Positions 1 through 9,842 of a stretch of 64,000 nt of DNA are shown here, piece after piece. The first letter of the stretch is position 1; each line of letters begins with the position of its first letter. This DNA is from Arsenophonus sp045399315. Lineage in GTDB: Bacteria > Pseudomonadota > Gammaproteobacteria > Enterobacterales > Enterobacteriaceae. Position numbers and translations under genes: made by a program. Below the pieces are notes generated by a model. The model was not told the DNA's origin, did not search any database, and saw only the letters and a program-made list of their open reading frames with translations. The stretch is taken from contig DAYVGO010000020.1 in the NCBI GenBank assembly GCA_045399315.1, positions 1-64,000 of the forward strand. Direction: 5' to 3'.

Positions 1-594
1 TGGCTGGCCAATACCAGGGAAAATGTTGTTGTTAACAAACGTACAACGGCAACAATATTACCAGAAATAATTTATGAATGATCATTTTTTGATCAAATTT
101 ACACTGGTATTTAATCAATCGCATTGTTAACGGGGACAAGGAAAGGTGAAATTTTATCTTTAATATAGGCTAATGTTGACTTAAACAGAAAAATAGCTGT
201 AATTACCGCTGACAATGCAAAATCAGGTAAAGCTAGAGCTATCCCATTAAATGATGAAGCAATCTGCATCTTAAAAACTTTAGATGCAGACTGTGAATTT
301 GTTTTTTCCTCTAATGGTAGAAAAATTAAAAATATAAGCAGGAGCGATTTTGATAGAGCACTTGGGTTATCAAGTACTTATGATTTCCGCTTTCATGACT
401 TACGCCATACATAGGCAAGTTAGCATGTTCAGAATTGAACCCCTCTAATGACTCTAAGAAAATGAAGAGGATGGGAAACACTTGAAATGGTAAATAAATA
501 TGCACACTTAAGCGGCGAAAATTTGACTAGATACAGTAACATTGTCACATTTTGGCACATAACGAAGAAGATAGAAATCAAAATAAGCATTTAA
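1..594 (+). pseudogene. Tyrosine recombinase (phage-type integrase) remnant
   Basis: This is the catalytic half of a phage or island integrase, which would cut and rejoin DNA at attachment sites. Conserved blocks appear in order: LLTGTRKGEI (first catalytic Arg), AKSGKARAIPL, FRFHDLRHT (His-x-x-Arg) and KYAHLSGENLTRYSNIVT (carries the nucleophile Tyr region). All lie in one frame that is open from base 1, yet this frame has stops at 79, 112, 166, 412, 421, 436 and 463. Three of these (166, 412, 421) fall where relatives have Trp, so TGG became TAG. No frameshift is needed. The N-terminal half lies beyond the left edge or is too decayed to read. It replaces tgt, the usual downstream neighbour of queA, so it probably marks an old insertion. 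Confidence 0.82.
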
Positions 595-733
595 AGATAG
601 CAACCATATGATTTTTATATATTTCTTTATGATTAATTTAATAAGAATAAAGTGAACAATCAGAAAAACAGTCCGATGTGTAATTTACAAATTTAGTTAA
701 ATAAATTGGTGAAGTTAATTATTAACTTAATAA

Positions 734-1804
734 CTAGTTAGCCACTTTTTCACTCACTGCCTGAGGATTATGAGTGATAAACATGGCATCTCCATAACTA
801 AAAAAACGGTACTTCTCTGCTATTGCCTCTTGATAGGCATTCATCGTATTTTGATAACCAGCAAAAGCAGATACCAACATAATTAATGTAGATTCAGGTA
901 AATGGAAATTAGTAATTAATGCATCAACAATCTGGAAATGAAAACCCGGATAAATAAAAATTCGCGTATCATCAAAAAAGGGAGTAATAATGTCTTCTTT
1001 ACACACATCAGCGGCACTTTCTAACGCTCGAATCGAGGTTGTGCCAACCGCAATAACTCGCTTACCTCTAGCTTTACACACCAATACTGCATCCACCACC
1101 TGTTGAGAGACTTCAACATATTCAGCATGCATACGATGTTCAGCAACATTTTCGACCCGAACAGGTTGAAACGTTCCAGCCCCTACATGAAGTGTCACAA
1201 AAGCCATAGCTACCCCTTTTTGCCGCAGCGCCACTAATAACGACTCATCAAAATGTAATCCTGCTGTAGGCGCAGCAATTGCACCAGGCCGTTGACTATA
1301 GACTGTTTGATAAAGCATTCTATCCATCTCTTCATCAGGACGAGCTATATAGGGAGGCAATGGCATATGACCAATAGCATTTAAAATATATAGAACATCT
1401 CGCTTATCCTGAAAAACAATTTCAAATAGTGTATCGTGCCTGGCCAACATAATGGCTTTGACACTTTCATCATCGCCTAATAACAATTCTGTCCCAAGTT
1501 TGAGCGCTTTAGAAGCACGAACATGTGCTAAAACCCGATGGGGATCTAATATGCGCTCAACCAAGATTTCAATTTTGCCACCAGACATTTTACAGCCATA
1601 GAGACGAGCGGGGATAACCTGGGTATTATTGAAAACCAACAGATCACCTGGTTCTAATTTATCAACAATCTCAGTAAAAATACCATGAGCCAGTTTACCT
1701 GTTGCACCTTCTAAAAAAAGTAACCGGCATTGACTACGTTTGGCTAATGGATAATGGGCTATTAACTCATCTGGTAATTTAAAAGCAAAATCAGAGACAC
1801 GCAT
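734..1804 (-). CDS. queA: S-adenosylmethionine:tRNA ribosyltransferase-isomerase
   Basis: QueA transfers and rearranges the ribosyl group of S-adenosylmethionine onto 7-aminomethyl-7-deazaguanine in tRNA, giving epoxyqueuosine in the queuosine pathway. The protein has 356 residues, the same length as in E. coli, and begins MRVSDFAFKLPDELIAHYPL as the family does. The conserved segments PTAGLHF, TLHVGAGTFQPV and ITNFHLPESTL are all present. It is divergent from the acpH remnant, as queA and acpH are in E. coli. The usual downstream partner tgt is not in the window; an integrase remnant occupies its place, so the queA transcript may now be monocistronic. I see no defect. Confidence 0.97.
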   Translation of the reverse strand: MRVSDFAFKLPDELIAHYPLAKRSQCRLLFLEGATGKLAHGIFTEIVDKLEPGDLLVFNNTQVIPARLYGCKMSGGKIEILVERILDPHRVLAHVRASKALKLGTELLLGDDESVKAIMLARHDTLFEIVFQDKRDVLYILNAIGHMPLPPYIARPDEEMDRMLYQTVYSQRPGAIAAPTAGLHFDESLLVALRQKGVAMAFVTLHVGAGTFQPVRVENVAEHRMHAEYVEVSQQVVDAVLVCKARGKRVIAVGTTSIRALESAADVCKEDIITPFFDDTRIFIYPGFHFQIVDALITNFHLPESTLIMLVSAFAGYQNTMNAYQEAIAEKYRFFSYGDAMFITHNPQAVSEKVAN

Positions 1805-1910
1805 TTCTTTACACTATTTCATTAAAACAAGTGCACTAGTCTAGTGCGGCTATAAAAATAGTGCAACAAATAAGCATCACGAAAACTAAAAATTCATTTA
1901 TAATGACACT

Positions 1911-2495
1911 ATGAATTTTCTTGCACACTTGCATTTAGTCAGCGAGCATAAAGTTCCTTATTAGGAAATTTAATGGCGGATTTCATTCGAGGTGATCCAG
2001 CAGGCTTATATTCACCGGATATTGTAGCCGGAATTAGGCTACATCGTCAGGTAGATAAATACACCGATCAGCATCCTATTGTTATTAATGCTAAACAACT
2101 TTTTCGACCGCAATATCGTCGAGGAGCACCGATCACACTCGATTTAATTTGGAACCATTTTCTCGCGTTATATTGGGATCAAATTGAAGCAAATCAAACA
2201 TAGCCACAATTTATTTGTCTTGCTCGCCAGCAAATGAACCGAGCTTATATCATATACCCCGGAGAAATTTCAAGAATTAAATGAATATTTATGGGTCACA
2301 AAACTGGCTGATGTGCTATACAGAACCTGAATTTATTCATAGTGTATTAAGAAGCATGGCTCACAGACGTCCTAAGTTGGTTAATTTAATTGGCTCTTTT
2401 GATGACTTTATACTGCATTACCCTTATTTTTCTACTTTTTTTGGCAATTTTATCCAGCAATGATTACCTTTATCGAAACTCATTTGGAAAAATGA
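1911..2495 (+). pseudogene. acpH: Acyl carrier protein phosphodiesterase, broken
   Basis: AcpH removes 4'-phosphopantetheine from acyl carrier protein. The start MNFLAHLHLVSEHK is followed by a stop at about codon 18 (1962). The frame then reopens as ADFIRGDPAGLYSPDIVAGI, which matches the family. A TAG follows WDQIEANQT, and a further open piece carries MNIYGSQNWLMCY and SMAHRRPKLVNLIGSF. Near the end one more frame change is needed to read FWQFYPAMITFIE to a stop at 2493. With at least three lesions over a 585-base span, the gene is dead. It is placed between queA and brnQ as a relic of the E. coli order phoB-phoR-brnQ-proY-malZ-acpH-queA; malZ and proY are gone without trace. Confidence 0.9.
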
Positions 2496-2587
2496 TCGCC
2501 ATTAATAAAAACGAATAAACCCTAGCTGATGAGTGACTAAGGTTTATTTGCTATTAAATTAACACTCTTTAGGCATCTCGCTTTATA

Positions 2588-3898
2588 TCAGCATTGTCTA
2601 GTGCTAAGCCGATCATATAGTGCAAAAAATACTAAAACGATTAATGATGGTACAAGCCAGGCTAAATCATGAGCATACAGCGGTAATTTCTTCGCGATAT
2701 CTGGAATAAAGGTTTGCAAAAGTTCAGAAGCTTTCATGGCATCTAGTAAACCAAATATCAGACTGGTTAACATTGTTGGTGCGACTACCCTGGATGCACA
2801 TTTCCACCATTTCAATGTAAAACTCATTATAATTAATACAATACATGGTGGATAAATGGCAATTAATACTGGGATAGAAAATTCAATCAGTTTACTTAAT
2901 CCTAAATTCGAGACCACCATAGAAAAAATGCCAAGCATCCAAACTAAAGTACGATAAGAAATTGGCACATAAAGTGCGAAGAATTCGGCACAAGCACAAG
3001 TAAGTCCAACCGCAGTTACCATACAAGCAACAAAAATCAGTACCCCTAAGAAAAAACCACCATAATTACCGAAAGTATGTTGTACATAGGCATGCAATAT
3101 ATCGGCACCATTACTTGCGTTAGGTATTAACGTGCCGCTATTCTCCCCAAGTTTAAACAGCGAAATATACACCAATGTTAATAGCATACCGGCAATTAGC
3201 CCGGCCCACATCGTGTAACGCGTCAAAAGAGCAGAATTTTCAACTCCACGTAAGCGTGCAGCATTGACAATAACAATACCAAACACCATCGCACCCAAAG
3301 TATCCATGGTCAGATAACCATTAATAAAACCATTAGAAAATGCCATATAGCTATATGACGACGTTGACATAATAGGATCACCTGCTGGCCAAAGTATAGC
3401 AGCAATCCCCAACACAGCCAGCGAGATCATTTTTACCGGCGCCAGGATATGTCCAACATTATCGAGCAATCGTCCTGGATAAAGTGAGATACCTATCACA
3501 GTGGCAAAATAAATTAGGCTATAGATAAATAATGAAGTCGACGACACACCACATATTAGTGGGGCAATGCCTACTTCATAAGAAACCGTAGCAGTGCGAG
3601 GTGTCGCAAATAAGGGGCCAACGGATAAATATGCAACGATAGCTAACAACAAGCCTGCACATTTGCCAATTGGAGCACTAAGCTTTTCGAGGTCACCATC
3701 AACTTTTGCTAGCGCAATTACAGTGAGAACTGGCAAGCCAACACCTGTTATCAGGAACCCAGCTGCCGCTGTCCATACTTGTTCACCTGCTTGCAATCCA
3801 ACCATAGGAGGAAAAATAATATTTCCTGCTCCAACAAATAACGCAAAGGTCATAAACCCTAACGCTAAAATATCTCTAGATTTTAAACGATATGCCAT
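2588..3898 (-). CDS. brnQ: Branched-chain amino acid/cation symporter
   Basis: BrnQ imports leucine, isoleucine and valine across the inner membrane, driven by a cation gradient. The protein is about 436 residues from the chosen ATG (MAYRLKSRDILAL), close to the 439 of E. coli. A longer TTG-initiated frame adds 11 residues that have no counterpart in the family. About a dozen hydrophobic segments are visible. The signature GFMTFALFVGAGNIIFPPMV and the stretch GYLTMDTLGAMVFGIVIVNA are present. It stands alone between the dead acpH and dead phoR. Keeping an amino acid importer fits a symbiont feeding on host nutrients, but this is inference. Confidence 0.95.
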   Translation of the reverse strand: MAYRLKSRDILALGFMTFALFVGAGNIIFPPMVGLQAGEQVWTAAAGFLITGVGLPVLTVIALAKVDGDLEKLSAPIGKCAGLLLAIVAYLSVGPLFATPRTATVSYEVGIAPLICGVSSTSLFIYSLIYFATVIGISLYPGRLLDNVGHILAPVKMISLAVLGIAAILWPAGDPIMSTSSYSYMAFSNGFINGYLTMDTLGAMVFGIVIVNAARLRGVENSALLTRYTMWAGLIAGMLLTLVYISLFKLGENSGTLIPNASNGADILHAYVQHTFGNYGGFFLGVLIFVACMVTAVGLTCACAEFFALYVPISYRTLVWMLGIFSMVVSNLGLSKLIEFSIPVLIAIYPPCIVLIIMSFTLKWWKCASRVVAPTMLTSLIFGLLDAMKASELLQTFIPDIAKKLPLYAHDLAWLVPSLIVLVFFALYDRLSTRQC

Positions 3899-4303
3899 AA
3901 CTATTGTTAATTTCTCGTTATTTGTAATCAAGCTTAAGTAGAATAAAAAACCTAAACCATTTCTTACTTATTGACTGTGATAAATTCTGTTTTTTAATCA
4001 ATAACAATATTTAATTAACCTGATAGATTTGGTAAAAACAAAAAATACGCCAATAAATGACACCAAGTAAAACTTCTATCATGATAAAAGGCAATAGGAA
4101 ACTCAAAAAGCAGAATAAAGTTCTGAAATAATTTTTTATTTAGTGATTAGTTTTAGTGTTTACTCAATATGCGTTATATGATTTGCATAAAAATTAACCA
4201 ATCCAGAAATCTATTGTTGCAAAAATATTTTTAGCCAAATCCATCTAGCTACAATCCAATAGATGACTTTCAATTTTGCCCTTTGTCGATTGTTACAATT
4301 AAG
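3899..4303. other. Intergenic, no gene seen
   Basis: About 400 AT-rich bases lie between brnQ and the end of the phoR remnant. All frames are closed at short intervals. I recognise no protein motif, strong hairpin or promoter here. In E. coli brnQ directly follows phoR with a similar gap. Confidence 0.5.
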
Positions 4304-5572
4304 CTAGACAGTAAAATAAAACTAAATACCGAAACCTTTACTTAATTGGCTTTCAATGTTTAATTGGGAATGGTGATGTATTAAAGCATGTTTAACAATA
4401 GCCAACCCTAATCCCATAGCCCCTCCCATTCGACGTGAACGTGATTTATCTGCGTGATAGAAACGTTCGGTTAAACACGGTAAATACGTTGCAGCAATCC
4501 CCGGGCCATTATCGCGAATAGAAAAAAGCGCTCTCTGTTTAATTTGTTGCCAACAATGTGAATAGATGTTCCGGCTGGTGTATGATTAATCACATTTATA
4601 AATAAGATTTGAAATAGCGCTTCTCAGTTGCTCTGTGTTACCATAAACTTGCAATTTTTCATCCACATCAAAAACAATCTCTTGCTTACCCTGACTTATA
4701 TTTATTACATCCTATTTGATGATATTTAACATTGACGGAATGTTTATTTGTTCATTCAAATTAATATGGGGGAGATTTCAATGCGGGAAAGCTGAAGCAA
4801 TTTTTTAATTAAACTATCCATGCACGCTACTTGCCCACGCATTGACTGCAAAGATTTTTTATTAGCAGATTGACTATTGATCTGTTCATCCATGATTTCC
4901 AAATAACCTTGTAAAACGGTCAAAGGGGTACATAATTCATGATTAGCATTAGCAAAAAATTCGCCCCGCGATTTTTCCAATTTGACCTTTTCCGTTATGT
5001 CTCTTACAACCATAATTGTTCATCGATATAAGACATAATTTGAAATTCAACAACCATGCCGTTATTTAACTCTATGGTAAACAGTAACGAATAATCCGCC
5101 GAAATAAAATATCGATTGAAATCAGGATAACGAAATAAATTAAAAATAGCTTACCCACTATCTTCCGGCCAACGAAAACCTAATAAATATTTGGCCAGAC
5201 AATTACACCAAACCAGATTACCTTGGGTGGTTATCATAATTACTATCTTAGGTAAAGATTCTACGCCATTACGGAATCGCCTAATAACTTGTGCTAATTC
5301 ACGCCGGCGTTTACGGTTACGTTGTTGTAACTGATAGATGCCATAAAAAGTCGGCTCCTAAACACCTTTTCCGCTTGGTGGAAGTAAACGACGTTCAAGC
5401 CAAAGCCATCTGATCATTTCAGTAAATTATAACCATGCAAAACCAAAGCGACTAATAGTGAAATCACCAGTAACCAAGGTAAATAACCAATAAAAAGTGA
5501 TAATCCACATGCCGGCAAACAGAATAAAACTAGAGACACAACTAACTTTTTCCAAGACAAGCGTTCAAGCAT
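4304..5572 (-). pseudogene. phoR: Phosphate-regulon sensor histidine kinase, broken
   Basis: PhoR is the membrane histidine kinase that reports external phosphate to PhoB. The start MLERLSWKKLVVSLVLFCLP matches the family and leads into the membrane segments, then stops after HGYNLLK. A later open piece (4756-5013) has the dimerisation and phosphoacceptor block FFANANHELCTPLTVLQGYL, in which the usual SHELRTPL reads NHELCTPL although the His is kept. Traces of the ATP-binding domain (a GLGLAIVKH-like segment) and the ending NIESQLSKGFG can be read only with several frame changes and stops. It lies directly downstream of the dead phoB, so the whole two-component system is lost. Confidence 0.9.
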
Positions 5573-5597
5573 GGCGATTTTTCCCTATAACCAACAA

Positions 5598-6182
5598 TCA
5601 ATAACAGACAGAGAAACAATAGCCTGTATCTCGAAAGGTTTGGATCATTTTTTCATGACCACCTACAGATAATGCTTTATGTAAACGACCAATATGCACA
5701 TCTACTGTGTGATCCTCAACATAAACATTAATCCCCCAAACATAATTTAATAATTGCTCACGATTATAAACTCGTTCAGGATGGACCATAAAAAATTGTC
5801 GCGAGCCATCGATGAAACGCGCCGTAAGATAGCTTTTAATCTAACAATCATTTCTTTAGGTGAAAAAGGTTTAGTAAGAAATCATCTGTGCCGATTTCAA
5901 GACCTCGCACCCGATCTTGTTCTTCTCCCCTGGAGATTAGCATTATAATCGGGATATTTTGTGTCAGTTGATCACGCTTAATATGCGCAAGAAGTTGGAT
6001 ACCTGAGCCACCAGGGATCATCCAATCTAACAAAATAAGATCAGGATAAGGCTCTATGAGCTGTGCAATGGCTGTATCATAATCGTCAGCCTCAATTGCT
6101 TGAAATCCATTCTGTTGTAGTACAAACAAACCATATCTCGGATCGCAGTTTGATCTTCGGCAACCAGAATGCGTCTTAACAT
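5598..6182 (-). pseudogene. phoB: Phosphate-regulon response regulator, broken
   Basis: PhoB activates the Pho regulon under phosphate limitation. The start MLRRILVAEDQTAIRDMVC is typical of the receiver domain. One indel then shifts the frame near codon 20. The receiver continues as PDLILLDWMIPGGSGIQLLA, with the phosphorylated Asp in LLDW, and as IPIIMLISRGEEQDRVRGLE. After LKAILRRVSSMARDNF about 45-50 residues of the linker and first part of the DNA-binding domain are missing. The winged-helix end survives in another frame as VHPERVYNREQLLNYVWG and VYVEDHTVDVHIGRL. An internal deletion plus frameshifts make it non-functional. Confidence 0.92.
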
Positions 6183-6464
6183 GATAGATCCTATCAACAT
6201 TTCAATATTAAATTAGTACGCACAACATTATTTCATATTTATGACCACGATATGAAATATTGTCTCGAATTTTATTCAGTTGCAAATTTTTAGATTTAAC
6301 ATGAGATTTGATAAGCAATACACACAATTAATTAATAACTGAATTTTTGAACTATATGGTTAAATTTTTTATCTATGATTTTCTTTAGCAGCCAGATTAT
6401 ATAGTTATCAATATCCTATCAGCCCAAAATTAATTTACAACCTTATTAATATAAGGAGAACATA

Positions 6465-6922
6465 ATGCCAAACAAATTTATTGAAATGATGAAAAAAAAA
6501 GAACTATTTACAATAAAGAAACGTTAAAATAAATTGTTGCTAAAGAAATATTTACTACGACCGAGAAAAAAATCGATAGTTTTGCTGTTGGTGCAGGAAC
6601 AGTTTTATTTTTTGAAAAACAAAACGTTATCAAAGAATTACAACAAAAATTTCCACTGTATGCCTATAATTTTCCTATTTGGTCAGAACAAAGTAGCGGT
6701 ATGGCACAATATGCGGTTTGGACTAGCCTGGCACAAGAAAAAGTAGGAGCATCACTACAACACTATAACCCACTAATTGATGAAAAAGTACATAAAAGCT
6801 GGAATATACCAAACTCGTGGAAGTTACGTGCTCAATTAGTATTCGGTGCAATTAAACAACTGGCTAATGAAAAAACATTTATTGACGATGACATTCGTTT
6901 CAAAGTCCTTAGTGAAGATTAG
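6465..6922 (+). pseudogene. Nitroreductase-family protein (Frm2/HBN1-like), internally deleted
   Basis: An ATG at 6465 with an AGGAG ribosome site a few bases before it starts NKFIEMMKKKELF, the usual beginning of this small FMN-dependent nitroreductase subfamily. A stop comes about codon 20. The text then resumes, after the loss of some 50-60 codons, as KEIFTTTEKKIDSF and GAGTVLFFEKQNVIKELQ. After another frame change the C-terminal half is open and well conserved: NFPIWSEQSSGMAQYAVW, GASLQHYNPLID and IPNSWKLRAQLVFGAI. The deletion removes most of the FMN-binding N-terminal part. Its chromosomal neighbours give no functional hint. Confidence 0.85.
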
Positions 6923-7085
6923 CTCAATCGTTGGCAAAATTTATTTTGTCCACAAATAACCTATCTATTGTCACTGACTAATAACAAGTCGGTATAACAG
7001 TATGCAAAACTAAGTTAGCTTTTAGGGTCTTAGGCTATAGCAAGGTTTGTTTGAACTATATTGACTATTTACCAATTGAATCAAA

Positions 7086-7120
7086 TATAAAAAATAACAG
7101 ACAGAATGGCTGTTGTTATT
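7086..7120 (-). terminator. Probable terminator of the porin remnant
   Basis: On the minus strand an imperfect hairpin (AATAACAACAG pairing with CTGTCTGTTATT, one bulge) is followed by a run of T. It lies about 65 bases beyond the porin stop. Confidence 0.6.
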
Positions 7121-7186
7121 AATTTTTACCTTTATGTAATAGACTAAATCTCAATTATTCATAAGAATGAAAATTTGCATAGTTAA

Positions 7187-8361
7187 TTAAAAAAAGAAAC
7201 GCAAACCTGTCTCAACCAAAAACCAATTATCTTTTTCGTAAGTTTGATTCTTACTATGAACATGGTTACATGCCATCTCCAAGTATAAAAGTAATTGCTT
7301 ATTTTTTATTATTGTAAAGTCTTTATCGACTCCTAACGTATAAGTCTGCTTGGTATAGTCAAAAGTTTTTTATCTCCAGAACGGAGTCCATACCCTGCAT
7401 ATAAACCGGTATCTGATCGTGGCCAATCCCACTTAGCAGTAATACTATAAAGATGAGCCACCCAATCCCCTGTCACAGATGTTGGTGTCAGTGTTTTTCC
7501 TGCTACCACAACATTAGTTGATTGTAATCGACCGTAATCAACTCCGATTGAAACGGTTTTATCAGCAAAAATATATTTGCCGCCTAATGCAAACATATTG
7601 TCTTGTGGTTTTTTTCCTATCTGGTTTTCTCGCCAACAGATTGAGCCCAACCAACAACCAATTCGAAATCCAAAACGTTTTCATAAAAAACTGCCAATGA
7701 ATAAGCATCAGTAATATCAATGTGATAATGATAAACCATACCTGCTGACGGTTGGAATAACTGCCAGCAATTTTAATACCTTCAAATAAAGGTGTTTCTA
7801 AAAAAATTGTATGCGGCAAACGTACGCTAAAATTATCTTGTCCAAGACCATGATAAATAGTATTGTTTTTCTTTTATTGCATAGAATCTGAGGATATACT
7901 GGTATTACGATTTAGTACATCAGCAAAATAGAAAACACCGGTATGGTTGTAACCCAAATTAGATTTTGCTACAGAATCAATAGGAACATAAGTGCGGCCA
8001 AATTGTGCTTTTCCATATTTTATTTTGCATGGGAAATACCAACATATCCGGTACGATTATAGAGTTCAAAGTGACTGTTAGGATTTTTGCTATTCGATTT
8101 CTGTGTATCTAAACCTAATTCAATATTGTCAAATACCTTAACATCATGAGGTAACTTGTGTTCAACAAATAAACCAATACGACTAGCATCATCATCAATA
8201 ATGGATCTATTCTTGTCAGTATCCCAACTATTTTTTAATCTAATCTGCCCATAAATATCAAAACGTGTATATTGATTATCATAAATACTTGTTGCCTGTA
8301 TAATATCTGCTAAAGATAAAGAAATAATAAATGTTATGATGAGTTTTAATTTTATTGCCAT
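7187..8361 (-). pseudogene. General outer-membrane porin (OmpC/OmpF family), broken
   Basis: This would form a trimeric diffusion pore in the outer membrane. The N-terminus has a hydrophobic signal-like segment (IKLKLIITFIISLSLADIIQA), then FDIYGQIRLKNSWD and DDDASRIGLFVEHKLP as in mature porins. A stop follows GYVGISHAK. Further strands read in other frames: AQFGRTYVPIDSVAKSN, GVFYFADVLNRNTS, GIKIAGSYSNRQQ and FALGGKYIFADKTVSIGVDY. The last residues, ETGLRFFF, end in the aromatic Phe required by outer-membrane assembly. At least three frame changes and one more stop break the gene. An alternative ATG lies 12 bases upstream. It resembles Proteus/Providencia porins more than a specific E. coli one. 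Confidence 0.88.
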
Positions 8362-8373
8362 AAAAATACCCAT

Positions 8374-8933
8374 TAATTTATGCTGAACATAATAATTAAA
8401 AACACTAATTTCAAATAATAAAATAAATTCCTTTGCTTAAATATAATCAAATAGTTATAATAAAATAAAAAAAAGAATTTATTAAAAACTCACCTCCTCA
8501 GCAAACAAATAAAATCAGCATGTTACTATAAGCATATAGTAAAAAATTATTTTATGCTAAAAATAAACTTATCTTTATATTCTATTCTGGATAATAAAAT
8601 CTTATATAAAATTAATTAACTTATTAAATAAAATTAATCAAAAAAAATAAAATGTTATTTTTAGTCTTTTTCCATTGATTAGTAAAAGCAACATCTAACA
8701 ATAAATAATTATTAAAATAACAATGAATAACAGAATATTACCCTATACTTTTAACTCAATTTAGCCATATAAATAAATTATTATTTAACATAAAAGCGAT
8801 ATAGACGGACGGATAAAATCCACTAAAACTGTTTTTAATTGGTAAAAATAGTTATTGAAAACTAGGGCCGAAGAGTGTGATCTGTTATTATATACCCAAT
8901 TTTTTGAACGAGTAATAACGAGGAAATCTTGAG
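8374..8933. other. AT-rich intergenic region between porin remnant and rdgC
   Basis: About 560 very AT-rich bases contain no coding frame that I recognise. It would hold the promoters of the divergent porin and rdgC. I cannot place them with confidence because nearly every stretch resembles a -10 box. Confidence 0.5.
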
Positions 8934-9842
8934 ATGTGGTTTAAAAATTTAATGATCTATCGCTTAAATCGAGAATTCATATTATCCCTAGATAAGCTTG
9001 AAAAACAACTTGCCACACTGGCTTATAGCCCATGTGGAAGTCAAGACATCATAAAAATAGGCTGGGCTTCACCGATGGGATCTCACAGTGAAGCTTTAAC
9101 ACATGTAGTGAATAATCAGATCCTAATTTGTGCTCAGAAAGAAGAAAAGATCCTGCCAACACAGGTAATCAAACAAGAATTACAAGCTAAAATTAAAAAA
9201 CTAGAAACAGCTCAAGCTCGAAAACTGAAAAAAACCGAAAAAGATCCATTGAAAGACGAAGTTATTCATACGCTTCTACCAAAAGCTTTTAGTAAAATAA
9301 GTCATACTTATATCTGGTTAGACATAACTAATAACCTGATTATCGTAGATGCAGCCAATACTAAACGTGCTGAAGATAACCTGGCGTTTTTACGTAAAAC
9401 GTTAGGCTCACTGCCTGTGGTGCCGTTGAGTTATCAAACTCCGATCGAACACACTTTAACTAAGTGGGTACGCTCAGGCAAACCGGCAAATGGATTTAGT
9501 TTACTGAACGAAGCTGAATTAAAAGCATCAGTTGAAGAAGATGGCGTGATCCGTTGTAAAAAACAAGATTTACTCTGTGATGAAATCATAGCCCATATTG
9601 AAGCTAAAAAGCGAGTGACCAAGTTAGCATTGGACTGGGAAGAGCGTATTCAATTTGTTCTTGCGGATGACGGAACAATTAAACGACTAAAATTTAGTGA
9701 CCTGATAAAAGAGCAAAATGATGATATTGATAAAACAGATTTTATTCAACGTTTTGATGCTGATTATATCTTAATGACCACCGAAATTAGTGCACTAATA
9801 AAATGTCTGATTAATGCTTTAGGTGCAGAAATTAATGCTTAA
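8934..9842 (+). CDS. rdgC: Recombination-associated protein RdgC
   Basis: RdgC is a ring-shaped double-stranded DNA-binding protein that limits RecA-promoted recombination and associates with the nucleoid. The protein has 302 residues (303 in E. coli) and begins MWFKNLMIYRLNREF, a near-identical family start. The block KIGWASPMGSH near residue 45 and the middle FLRKTLGSLPVVPL are conserved. A GAGGAAA ribosome site precedes the ATG. It stands alone between two long AT-rich gaps. No defect is visible. Confidence 0.96.
   Translation: MWFKNLMIYRLNREFILSLDKLEKQLATLAYSPCGSQDIIKIGWASPMGSHSEALTHVVNNQILICAQKEEKILPTQVIKQELQAKIKKLETAQARKLKKTEKDPLKDEVIHTLLPKAFSKISHTYIWLDITNNLIIVDAANTKRAEDNLAFLRKTLGSLPVVPLSYQTPIEHTLTKWVRSGKPANGFSLLNEAELKASVEEDGVIRCKKQDLLCDEIIAHIEAKKRVTKLALDWEERIQFVLADDGTIKRLKFSDLIKEQNDDIDKTDFIQRFDADYILMTTEISALIKCLINALGAEINA

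Noticed and set aside
166..423. Three TAG codons at Trp positions taken as a sign of codon reassignment or stop suppression.
   Set aside because: Many intact genes in the window contain no internal TAG, TAG is seen as a damaging stop in gpmB and yjjV, and the integrase also carries TAA and TGA stops; ordinary decay explains it.
3594..3941. 115-codon open frame on the plus strand across brnQ.
   Set aside because: It is the complement of the well-supported brnQ and has no recognisable protein features.
8934..9842. Possibility that rdgC was also decaying.
   Set aside because: It is full length with all conserved blocks and a good ribosome site.
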